NCBI GenBank assembly: GCA_026197195.1
Contig: JAPHUG010000210.1
Span: forward strand, 1 to 16,903
Direction of reading: 5' to 3'
Length of the DNA: 16,903 nucleotides
Source of the DNA: Sedimenticola sp.
Lineage (GTDB): Bacteria > Pseudomonadota > Gammaproteobacteria > Chromatiales > Chromatiaceae
A program made the position numbers and the translations under genes. This document shows positions 1 to 9,109 of the stretch, piece after piece. The notes under the pieces were generated by a model. It ran no database searches. It was not told the origin of the DNA and saw only the letters and a program-made list of their open reading frames with translations. Numbering within the stretch: the stretch's first letter is position 1; every line of letters starts with the position of its first letter.

Positions 1-2056
<2,056 letters not shown>

Positions 2057-2084
2057 GCTTTTCTCTATAAAGGAAAAGCTCAGA

Positions 2085-2118
2085 GGCCGGGTAATGTCAA
2101 TTACCCGGCCTTTTTTTT
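2085..2118 (+). terminator. Rho-independent terminator of the EF-G gene
   Basis: A perfect 11-bp stem (2085-2095 with 2100-2110, arm GGCCGGGTAAT) closes a 4-nt loop GTCA and is followed by eight T residues (2111-2118). It lies 28 nt after the EF-G stop codon. A weaker hairpin precedes it (AGCTTTTC at 2056-2063 with GAAAAGCT at 2073-2080, loop 9 nt) and overlaps the last base of the stop codon, but it has no T-tract of its own. The strong stem and T-run make this a confident call. Confidence 0.93.
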
Positions 2119-2133
2119 GCCCTGACAGGGCAA
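2117..2133. repeat. Perfect 17-bp palindrome after the terminator
   Basis: TTGCCCTG and CAGGGCAA face each other around a single A at 2125, with all eight pairs matching. It starts in the last two T residues of the EF-G terminator. It could be a protein-binding dyad or part of a terminator structure, but no T- or A-run gives it a clear terminator role on either strand. Function unknown. Confidence 0.5.
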
Positions 2134-2407
2134 TCTCACCTGCTCACCCCGCTTCAATTCATTGTTTTTATGGTCATTCAGATCATTTTCGGCCTGCCCT
2201 GTTGAAATGAGTCGTAATGCACTAAAGAAATTTCATTATTTGCCGCCTTAGATGGAGACGTCTTTACGTGTGCGCCAAAGGGAATTAATCGACTAGTAAT
2301 TCTCGTTGGCATTGCCGCGTGCGTTTTCATTGGGGAAGGGTGACTGGTTTGAACATCGTATTGTGGTCTCATTCGCACGGCTATAAAGAACAGCGGGTCA
2401 ATTCTGT
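2134..2407. other. Intergenic region before the GGDEF/EAL regulator
   Basis: No protein of convincing size is seen on either strand. The region holds a FliA-like promoter candidate (2223-2249, listed separately), an 8-bp palindrome AGACGTCT at 2256-2263 lying about where that promoter would start transcription, and an imperfect dyad GAATTA (2282-2287) with TAATTC (2297-2302). No convincing sigma-70 promoter was found: TTGTGG at 2361 and TATAAA at 2382 are only 15 bp apart. The ribosome-binding site for the gene at 2408 is poor (AGCGGG at 2392-2397). Confidence 0.5.
2223..2249 (+). promoter_or_regulatory. Candidate sigma-28 (FliA) promoter, partial match
   Basis: TAAAGAAA (2223-2230), exactly 11 bp, then GCCGCCTT (2242-2249). 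Compared with the enterobacterial FliA consensus TAAAGTTT-N11-GCCGATAA, the core TAAAG and GCCG match at exact spacing, but the second half of the -10 (ATAA) does not. If used, transcription would start near 2256, leaving a leader of about 150 nt before the regulator at 2408. The same arrangement occurs in a better form at 8573 before cheY, which raises the odds here. Confidence 0.42.
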
Positions 2408-4612
2408 ATGATCGAATTACCGGCACAGAAGGCCGTTATTCTGACGATTGATGATGAAGAGGCTATTCGAGAGAGTTTTCATCTCTATCTCGAGGACTAT
2501 GGTTATTCTGTTTTAGAGGCGGAAAATGGCCAGGTTGGGATTGAGCTTTTTGAGTCTCAAAAGCCTGATCTGATCCTGGTTGACCTGCGCATGCCAGAGG
2601 TTGATGGCTTGCAGGTATTGAATCACGTCGTGACACAATCCCCTGATACACCCATCATTGTGGTTTCTGGGACAGGTGTGATAAGCGATGTCATTGAGGC
2701 GCTGCATTTGGGCGCGTGGGACTATATGCTTAAACCGCTTCAGGACCTGTCTGTCCTGTTGCATGCCGTTGAGAAAAATCTTGAGCGCAGCCGACTTACC
2801 CGGGAAAACCGGGCCTATCAGGAACAGTTGGAAGTAGAGGTGCGCAAGCAGACCGAAGCGTTGAGAAATGCCTATCAGGAGATGCAGGAGACAAATCTCC
2901 AACTACTGCAGAGTGAAAAGAAGTACCGGTCCATTTTCGATAGCCTGACGGATGTCTATTTCCAGGTCGATCTCCAGGGTTATATAGAAGAGATATCGCC
3001 TTCCGTTTTATCCAATCTTGGTCATCGGCGTGAAAACATGCTTGGGGCCAGGCTGTGGGATTATTACGCAGAACCGGAGCGCTTCGAGGCGTTGTATGGG
3101 CGACTGAGTAAAACCGGCTCGGTAGCGGACTTTGAGGTTCTGATCCTGGATGGCGATGGCATGGAGAGGCCCTGTGCGATTACGGCGGCCCGGGAGGTTA
3201 ACCCGGATGGCTCCGGGCGGATCTACGGTGTCTTCCGGGACATTACCGAGCGTAAACAGGCAGAGGCTAAGATTGAACATCAGGCCTACCATGATGGCTT
3301 GACCAATCTGCCCAATCGAACGTTGCTGTTGGATCGCCTGGAGTTAGCGCTGCATCGATCAAAACGACATGGTTATGAGGGCGCATTGCTGCTGATCGAT
3401 CTGGATCGATTTAAAACCATTAACGACTCGCTTGGTCACAGTGTGGGTGATCAGCTCCTGTGTGAGATAGCCCAACGACTTGCCAGTGCGGTGCGTGAAG
3501 AGGATACCGTTGCGCGGATTGGGGGCGATGAGTTTGTCGTGCTGCTTTCAGATGTGGGACATGACACGCAGGCAACCGCACGGCGGGCCGAAGGGGTCGC
3601 GGAAAAAATCAAACACAAGCTGTCACTGCCGATTCGAATACGTGACCATGAACTCTACATAACCCCCAGCATTGGTATTACGCTGTTTCCCATGCAGCAA
3701 GAGGATGCAGGTGCCGTGTTACGGCACGGTGATACCGCCATGTATCAGGCTAAAGCGGCCGGGCGAAACTCCATTCGATTCTTCCTTCCGGGTATGCAGG
3801 CCGAGGCAGATGAACGCCTCGAAATGGAAAAAGACCTTCGGTTGGCTATCAGTCAAAATCAGTTGCGGCTGTTTTTTCAGGCGCAGATTAATGAACAGGG
3901 TGCCGTGTGCGGTGCTGAAGGCTTGCTTCGCTGGGAGCATCCAGCGTATGGCTTGATTACGCCTGATCGGTTTATTCCTGTAGCGGAAGAGACGGGGCTT
4001 ATCTTGCCCATAGGGGAGTGGGTACTACAGACCGCCTGCGACCTAATTGCAAGGTGGACCCAAACGCCTCTGGGTGATTCCCTTCGACACGTTGCGGTCA
4101 ATGTCAGCCCCTGGCAATTCAGACAACCCAACTTCCCGGCGCAGGTTGAGCGCATCCTTTCCCGGACCAATGCTGACCCCTGTCGACTGGGACTGGAGCT
4201 GACTGAAGGGGTGGTGATCGATAACGTAGCGGATACGGTAGATAAAATGGCCTCGTTTAAGGCGCTTGGGGTTAAGATCTCTATTGATGATTTTGGGACG
4301 GGTTACTCGTCGCTCTCCTATCTGAAAAAACTGCCTTTGGATATCCTCAAGATTGATCGAAGCTTTGTTGAAGAGGTGACTGAAGATGAAAGCAATGCGG
4401 CTATCGTAGAGACCATCATTGCCATGGCCGATCATCTTGGGCTGGAAGTCATTGCGGAAGGGGTAGAGACCGAGGCGCAACTGGCTTTTCTACGCGACAA
4501 TGGCTGTAGAAGTTATCAGGGCTACTATTTTTCCAGGCCACTACCTGTCGAGTTGTTTGAGCAGTTTGTAATGGATGCAGCCAAAACAAGTTCGTGCCCG
4601 AGTTCGGGCTGA
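2408..4612 (+). CDS. Response regulator with PAS, GGDEF and EAL domains (c-di-GMP turnover)
   Basis: Cytoplasmic two-component output protein of 734 residues expected to make and/or degrade cyclic di-GMP. The order is: receiver (residues 8-125; acidic pocket D15/D16, phospho-acceptor D59 in LVDLRMP, K109 in LKPLQD), a coiled-coil linker (about 125-170), PAS (about 172-288), GGDEF (about 290-455) and EAL (about 475-725). The cyclase motif GGDEF is intact (372-376) and the inhibitory-site pattern RxxD (REED, 363-366) lies five residues upstream, as in feedback-inhibited enzymes. The phosphodiesterase motif reads EGLLRW with the catalytic E504 kept, and NVSPWQF, ELTEG, D627/D628 in DDFGTGYSS and EGVETE are all present. 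Both activities are therefore possible; which one dominates cannot be read from sequence. The ATG at 2408 has a poor ribosome-binding site, but no better start is seen. It is probably controlled by the kinase two genes downstream. Confidence 0.93.
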   Translation: MIELPAQKAVILTIDDEEAIRESFHLYLEDYGYSVLEAENGQVGIELFESQKPDLILVDLRMPEVDGLQVLNHVVTQSPDTPIIVVSGTGVISDVIEALHLGAWDYMLKPLQDLSVLLHAVEKNLERSRLTRENRAYQEQLEVEVRKQTEALRNAYQEMQETNLQLLQSEKKYRSIFDSLTDVYFQVDLQGYIEEISPSVLSNLGHRRENMLGARLWDYYAEPERFEALYGRLSKTGSVADFEVLILDGDGMERPCAITAAREVNPDGSGRIYGVFRDITERKQAEAKIEHQAYHDGLTNLPNRTLLLDRLELALHRSKRHGYEGALLLIDLDRFKTINDSLGHSVGDQLLCEIAQRLASAVREEDTVARIGGDEFVVLLSDVGHDTQATARRAEGVAEKIKHKLSLPIRIRDHELYITPSIGITLFPMQQEDAGAVLRHGDTAMYQAKAAGRNSIRFFLPGMQAEADERLEMEKDLRLAISQNQLRLFFQAQINEQGAVCGAEGLLRWEHPAYGLITPDRFIPVAEETGLILPIGEWVLQTACDLIARWTQTPLGDSLRHVAVNVSPWQFRQPNFPAQVERILSRTNADPCRLGLELTEGVVIDNVADTVDKMASFKALGVKISIDDFGTGYSSLSYLKKLPLDILKIDRSFVEEVTEDESNAAIVETIIAMADHLGLEVIAEGVETEAQLAFLRDNGCRSYQGYYFSRPLPVELFEQFVMDAAKTSSCPSSG

Positions 4613-4630
4613 CGACGAGGGAATCGTTTT

Positions 4631-5014
4631 TTGTCACAGCAATATAAAATCCTTGTGATAGATGATGAAGACGCCATCCGGGAGAGCTTGCGCGCGTTTC
4701 TGGAGGACTTTGATTATGAAGTCTATGCAGCAGCCAGTGCCGAGGAGGCAATGCAGGTGCTGCATGAGCACGCCATTGATCTGGCTGTTGTGGATATGCG
4801 GCTTCCTGGTGAAAGTGGTGAGGCCTTTATCATTAATGCCTGTAAAAAAGATGCTGAGCTGCAGTTTGTCATTCATACAGGTTCGGTAGAGTTTCAGTTG
4901 ACGGACCTGTTGCGACAGCATGGTGTTCGGCCTGAGCATGTGTTTTTGAAGCCCCTGCAAGACCTTTCCATTCTGGCGGCAGGCATAGGGGCGCTTTTGA
5001 ATGAGCGCAAGTGA
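4631..5014 (+). CDS. Stand-alone response regulator receiver
   Basis: A 127-residue protein that is only a receiver domain, with no output domain. It carries the acidic pair D11/D12, phospho-acceptor D55 in VVDMRLPG, T83 in the conserved Thr/Ser position and K107 in LKPLQD. The start is TTG: GACGAGG-GA at 4614-4621 lies 9 nt upstream, and no ATG fits. It begins 18 nt after the GGDEF/EAL regulator and its last codons overlap the histidine kinase start by 14 nt, so the three genes are almost surely one operon. Its receiver resembles that of the preceding regulator (shared RES....LED..Y.V and LKPLQDLS), which suggests a duplication. Likely roles, by inference, are a second target or phosphate sink for the kinase, or a protein-interaction switch. 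Confidence 0.9.
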   Translation: MSQQYKILVIDDEDAIRESLRAFLEDFDYEVYAAASAEEAMQVLHEHAIDLAVVDMRLPGESGEAFIINACKKDAELQFVIHTGSVEFQLTDLLRQHGVRPEHVFLKPLQDLSILAAGIGALLNERK

Positions 5015-8000
5015 CGGCGTAGCCACGGGTGTTGCAGGCGTATTATCAGGTTGCCGGTCAGGTCGACTAATTAGATTGCTTGCCCTGTTGTTCTGCCTGT
5101 ATCAATCTCAGGTTGCCGCAGCTGAAACACAACAGCACCATGTGTTGTTGATTAACTCCTATCACCAGGGTATGAGCTGGGTTGAAGCGATTCACCAGGC
5201 TGTCAAAGATGAATTCACGAACAGTGATGTCATTCTTCAGCTGGAGAATATGGATTCAAAACAGTACCACTCGGAAGACTATTTCCGCTCACTGGCCCGA
5301 CACTATTCTGAGAAGTACAAGAACACCCCGTTCGATCTTATCCTTGCAACTGACAATAATGCCTACGACTTTTTGCGTGAGCACCGGTCCCGGCTGTTTC
5401 CTGATGTGCCTGTGGTGTTTTCAGGCGTCAATGATTTTCGGGAGGAGCAGATAGCTGGAATGTCACAGATAACGGGTGTGGCCGAACAGTTTGACGCCCG
5501 TGGTACGGTCGTCAATGCCTTAAAACTATTCCCGGAAACACAACAGATATACATTATCAATGATTACCTGAAGACGGGCCGGGCCTGGGTGCGTGAGATC
5601 AAGCGGCAGCTGAAAGATATCGGTCCATCAGTAAACATGATCTACTCGGATGATCTGACGCTGGATGAGCAGAAGCAATTACTGGGACAGTTACCAGACA
5701 AATCGCTGGTGCTTTTGGGTGTCTATTTTAGTGATCAACTGGGCTATCACTCAACCTATGAAAAGATTGGGGCTGAGTTAGCCGAAGCCAGCCGCCTACC
5801 AGTGTTCTGCCTTTTAGAGTTCAATATTGGTTCGCGGGTTGTCGGTGGTAATGTCATTAGTGGTTATAGCCAAGGGCAGTTAATGGCCCAGCTTGGTAAG
5901 CGAATATTGCAGGGCGAGTCGGCGCAATCCATAGCCGTTGTTACACAGGGGAGTAACCGTTTTGTATTTGATTTTAACGCGCTTCAACACTGGCGGGTGG
6001 ATGTAGAGAGACTGCCGCAAGGCGCACTCATAGTTAATGAGCCCTGGAGCTTTTACAAGGCCTATCGGTCACAGATTTGGGCCGCGGTGATCTTCATACT
6101 GCTGTTGCTATCGATAATATCGGCCCTGTTTATGAGTATTCGAAAGCGGATCCGAATTGAAGCTGATCTGCGGCAGAGTAAACAGCGGTTTGAAGGCATA
6201 TTCAATCAGACCTTCCAGTTTATTGGGCTGTTAACGCCGGAAGGCTACGTACTGGACGCCAACATGACCGCACTCAAAAGCAGTGAGATCGAGCTGGATG
6301 AGATTTTGGGTCGACACTTCTGTGATACACCCTGGTTGTCACACTCTGAAAAAGAGCGGAAGAAAATGCAGGCCGCTATTCGGGCCGCAGCAGCGGGTGA
6401 GTTTGTTCGGTATGAAGTGACACATCAGACGGCAACCGGCCGTTTGATTGAAATGGATTTTTCTCTCAAACCTGTTTTTAATGATAAAGGAGAGGTAACG
6501 CTACTCATTCCAGAAGGACGCGATGTTAGCGATCTCAAAGAGGCGCAGTCCGCACTGGAGCAGTCGAGCAATCTGCTAAAACGAGTGGTAGAGGATCAAC
6601 AGTTTTTGTTGGATAACATTAACGATTTTATCTATCGGCATGATCTGGCCGGACACTTTGAATATGTTTCACCCAGCATTAGACAGATTACTGGCTATAC
6701 GCCGGATCAATGGGCAGGGCACTATGTTGATACGCTTACCTCTTCTCCCATTAATCAGAGGGTCAGTGACTATACCGAAGAGGCGCTAACAACAGGTATT
6801 CCGCATGCGCCCTATGAGATCGAAGTTCGCCATAAAAGCGGAAAATTGATTCGTTTGGAAATCAGTGAGCGCCCTTATAAAAAAGCAGGGGACATTGTTG
6901 GCATGATCGGCGTGGCGCGAGATGTCACTGACCGTGCAGCAGCCGAAGCGGCATTGCAGGAGTTGAACCGCTTTCAAAAGACGATTCTGGAAAATGCCGA
7001 TGTATGGTTGGCTGTCTACGATGCACAAGGTGATATTGCTATCTGGAATAAAACCGCTCAACGAATCAGCGGGTACAGTCGTGAAGAGGTGCAGTCACGT
7101 CAACATATAATGACCTTGCTGTATCCTGAACCCGGTTACAGGGAGCAGGTATGGGAAAATGTTTTACCGGCTATTGAAGGTAAACAACCGCTCGATAATT
7201 ATCGTTCTAAAGTTGTCTGCAAAGATGGGTCCGTACGCTGCATGGTCTGGAATACCCGTGCCCTGGATGGTGCGAAAGGTACCCGTGGCTCTGTTACCAT
7301 CGGCCTGGATATCACCGAGCAGGAGCGTGCCTCAAGAGAGGCGATGGAGTTACGCAATTATTTGCAAAATGTGATTAATTCCATGCCCTCCGTTTTAGTG
7401 GCGGTTGACCAGAAAGGACGTGTTGTTCAATGGAATACTGCGGCGGAAGCGGTGACTGGAAAGTCGCTTTATGAAGTAAAAGGGCGTGCGTTGGATGAGG
7501 TCTTTACGCGCTTCATTGACGATATGGCGACTATCTTCTCTTCAATAGAGACGGGTGAGCCCAGTATGGGGGTGCGGCGTATGCGAACGACAGAAAATGC
7601 CACATACTATGAGGATATTAGTATTTATCCCCTTGCTGGAGATGTGCAAGGCGCCGTCATTCGTGTTGATGATGTCACAGAGCGTGTCCGTATTGAAGAG
7701 ATGATTATTCAGTCGGAGAAAATGCTCTCGGTCGGTGGTCTTGCTGCGGGCATGGCGCATGAGATCAATAACCCTTTAGCGGGTGTGCTGCAAAATATGC
7801 AGGTCATGAAGAATCGGTTTGATCTGTCGTTACCGAAGAATCAACTGGAAGCGGATGCCTGTCAGATTTCGCTCGAGGGCTTGAGTGAGTATCTTGAGCG
7901 TCGGGGTATCCACAAGATGATGGAGAGTGTCACCCGGTCAGGCTTGAGGGCCGCTCGTATTGTTGAGAATATGCTGAGTTTCAGCCGGAAAAGTACCCTG

Positions 8001-8498
8001 GAATACGCACCTCAGAATCTGGCCAGGCTGGTGGATAGTACGATTGAGTTGGCCGCAAATGATTACGATCTTAAGAAGAACTATGATTTTAGAAAAATCG
8101 AGATTGTGCGAAATTATCAGCCTGAACTGCCTGATGTCCCCTGTGAGAGTGGGCAAATACAGCAGGTTATTCTGAATATCCTCAAAAATGGCGCCCATGC
8201 AATGGCGCAGAATAAACCACAGGGTGGTGTCTCCCGGTTTGAAATAGGTGTCGATCATGACCGTGAAGGTGTGCAGGTTTCTATTACCGATAATGGCCCT
8301 GGGATGTCGCCAGCGGTGCTGAAACGAGTCTTTGAACCCTTCTTCACAACCAAGCAGGTAGGTGTCGGTACAGGGCTTGGCCTGTCGGTCTCCTATTTCA
8401 TTATCACAGAAAACCATAAAGGCAGCATGACGGTGCACGCGTTGCCAGGTCAAGGTGCGCGATTCACTTTTAAACTGCCTATAAAGCGGCCAGGCTAG
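5001..8498 (+). CDS. Membrane sensor histidine kinase with periplasmic binding-protein-like sensor and four PAS-like modules
   Basis: Inner-membrane sensor kinase, 1165 residues. A signal peptide or anchor (hydrophobic 23-36, AAAE near 41) is followed by a periplasmic domain (about 45-345) that resembles the ABC-type substrate-binding sensors of the PF04392 kind: VLLINSYHQGMSW, LILATDNNAYDFL and VPVVFSGVNDF are typical. A membrane helix spans about 359-379. Four PAS-like modules follow, near 393-518, 533-653, 656-775 and 782-900. The kinase core has the H-box with H920 in MAHEINNPLAG, an insertion of about 30 residues between the dimerisation helices, N1063 in the N-box, D1097 in DNGPGM, and GTGLGLSVS near the C-terminus. 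There is no receiver, so phosphate goes to separate regulators. The ATG has AGGGG 9 nt upstream (4987-4991) and overlaps the preceding receiver gene. The ligand is unknown. Confidence 0.92.
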   Translation: MSASDGVATGVAGVLSGCRSGRLIRLLALLFCLYQSQVAAAETQQHHVLLINSYHQGMSWVEAIHQAVKDEFTNSDVILQLENMDSKQYHSEDYFRSLARHYSEKYKNTPFDLILATDNNAYDFLREHRSRLFPDVPVVFSGVNDFREEQIAGMSQITGVAEQFDARGTVVNALKLFPETQQIYIINDYLKTGRAWVREIKRQLKDIGPSVNMIYSDDLTLDEQKQLLGQLPDKSLVLLGVYFSDQLGYHSTYEKIGAELAEASRLPVFCLLEFNIGSRVVGGNVISGYSQGQLMAQLGKRILQGESAQSIAVVTQGSNRFVFDFNALQHWRVDVERLPQGALIVNEPWSFYKAYRSQIWAAVIFILLLLSIISALFMSIRKRIRIEADLRQSKQRFEGIFNQTFQFIGLLTPEGYVLDANMTALKSSEIELDEILGRHFCDTPWLSHSEKERKKMQAAIRAAAAGEFVRYEVTHQTATGRLIEMDFSLKPVFNDKGEVTLLIPEGRDVSDLKEAQSALEQSSNLLKRVVEDQQFLLDNINDFIYRHDLAGHFEYVSPSIRQITGYTPDQWAGHYVDTLTSSPINQRVSDYTEEALTTGIPHAPYEIEVRHKSGKLIRLEISERPYKKAGDIVGMIGVARDVTDRAAAEAALQELNRFQKTILENADVWLAVYDAQGDIAIWNKTAQRISGYSREEVQSRQHIMTLLYPEPGYREQVWENVLPAIEGKQPLDNYRSKVVCKDGSVRCMVWNTRALDGAKGTRGSVTIGLDITEQERASREAMELRNYLQNVINSMPSVLVAVDQKGRVVQWNTAAEAVTGKSLYEVKGRALDEVFTRFIDDMATIFSSIETGEPSMGVRRMRTTENATYYEDISIYPLAGDVQGAVIRVDDVTERVRIEEMIIQSEKMLSVGGLAAGMAHEINNPLAGVLQNMQVMKNRFDLSLPKNQLEADACQISLEGLSEYLERRGIHKMMESVTRSGLRAARIVENMLSFSRKSTLEYAPQNLARLVDSTIELAANDYDLKKNYDFRKIEIVRNYQPELPDVPCESGQIQQVILNILKNGAHAMAQNKPQGGVSRFEIGVDHDREGVQVSITDNGPGMSPAVLKRVFEPFFTTKQVGVGTGLGLSVSYFIITENHKGSMTVHALPGQGARFTFKLPIKRPG

Positions 8499-8514
8499 AA
8501 GCTTACATTCATTG

Positions 8515-8536
8515 CCGCTCCACAAGCGGTTGTTTT
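8515..8536 (+). terminator. Weak terminator-like hairpin after the kinase
   Basis: CCGCT (8515-8519) pairs with AGCGG (8525-8529) around a 5-nt loop, with a G-T pair possible outside, and TTGTTTTA follows. The stem is short and the T-run is broken by a G. It sits 16 nt after the kinase stop and before the next promoter, which is the right place for a terminator, but it may only be partly effective. Confidence 0.35.
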
Positions 8537-8572
8537 ATAGTCTATTTAAGTGCGTAAGGTTGATTCTGGATT

Positions 8573-8599
8573 TAAAGCTGGCTTGGATTCGGCCGTTAA
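8573..8599 (+). promoter_or_regulatory. Sigma-28 (FliA) type promoter for the chemotaxis cluster
   Basis: TAAAGCTG (8573-8580), exactly 11 bp, then GCCGTTAA (8592-8599). Against the FliA consensus TAAAGTTT-N11-GCCGATAA this is 6 of 8 in the -35 and 7 of 8 in the -10 at exact spacing. Transcription would start near 8606, about 86 nt before the cheY start. It is the only long gap (193 bp) at the head of the che genes. FliA control would place them among the late flagellar genes. Confidence 0.78.
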
Positions 8600-8691
8600 G
8601 GTTATAAGCGTGCCGGCCAGCTAAAATCTGCTATATCTATTAGATACGGTTATTTGTGCGTCGTTCTTGATGGCACCTTGGTGGATGGGGT

Positions 8692-9054
8692 ATGGCAACA
8701 ATACTTGCAGTTGATGATTCACTCTCGATCAGGCAAATGGTGACCTTTGTTCTAAAGGAGGCAGGCTATGAGGTCATTGATGCGAGCGATGGTGTGGAGG
8801 CGCTGGCGATTGCAGAGGGAAGACAAGTTGATCTGGTGCTGACGGATCTTAATATGCCGCGCATGGACGGAATTGAGCTCATCAAGCGACTGCGGCGAAA
8901 CGCGGGATACAGATACACCCCTCTACTTATGCTTACCACGGAGTCCAGCACGGAAAAAAAACAGCAAGGAAGAGAAGCCGGTGCTACAGGTTGGATTGTT
9001 AAACCTTTTGACCCCGATCAGTTGACCCGTATGATCGGTAAAATACTGGACTAG
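8692..9054 (+). CDS. cheY: Chemotaxis response regulator CheY
   Basis: A 120-residue single receiver that would carry phosphate from CheA to the flagellar motor switch, or compete for it. D8/D9 form the acidic pocket, D52 (LTDLNMP) is the phospho-acceptor, the LLMLTTES segment supplies the conserved Thr, and the KPF near residue 104 supplies the conserved Lys. The opening TILAVDDSLSIRQMV is characteristic of CheY proteins encoded beside cheA in such clusters. A G-rich stretch (GGTGG at 8679-8683, GGATGGGG just before the start) serves as ribosome-binding site. It is the first gene after the FliA-type promoter and lies 55 nt before cheA. No cheZ is seen in the window, so how its phosphate is removed is open. 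Confidence 0.95.
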   Translation: MATILAVDDSLSIRQMVTFVLKEAGYEVIDASDGVEALAIAEGRQVDLVLTDLNMPRMDGIELIKRLRRNAGYRYTPLLMLTTESSTEKKQQGREAGATGWIVKPFDPDQLTRMIGKILD

Positions 9055-9109
9055 GTCATGGCTATAAACAGGTGTTACTCACTCATTCTCTTTATCGCTG
9101 GAGCCGCAC

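Noticed and set aside
2117..2133. LexA-type operator in the 17-bp palindrome
   Set aside because: CTG and CAG are separated by one base only, whereas a LexA box needs a much longer AT-rich spacer.
2303..2322. Possible sigma-54 promoter (TGGCATTGCCGCGTGC)
   Set aside because: The GG and GC elements are separated by 11 rather than 10 bases and the flanks do not fit.
8576..8622. Dyad AGCTGGC/GCCAGCT with an inner CGGC/GCCG pair, considered as a leader structure or riboswitch for cheY
   Set aside because: Its left arm lies within the FliA-type promoter, upstream of the expected transcription start, so it would not be in the cheY leader RNA; no riboswitch family was recognised.
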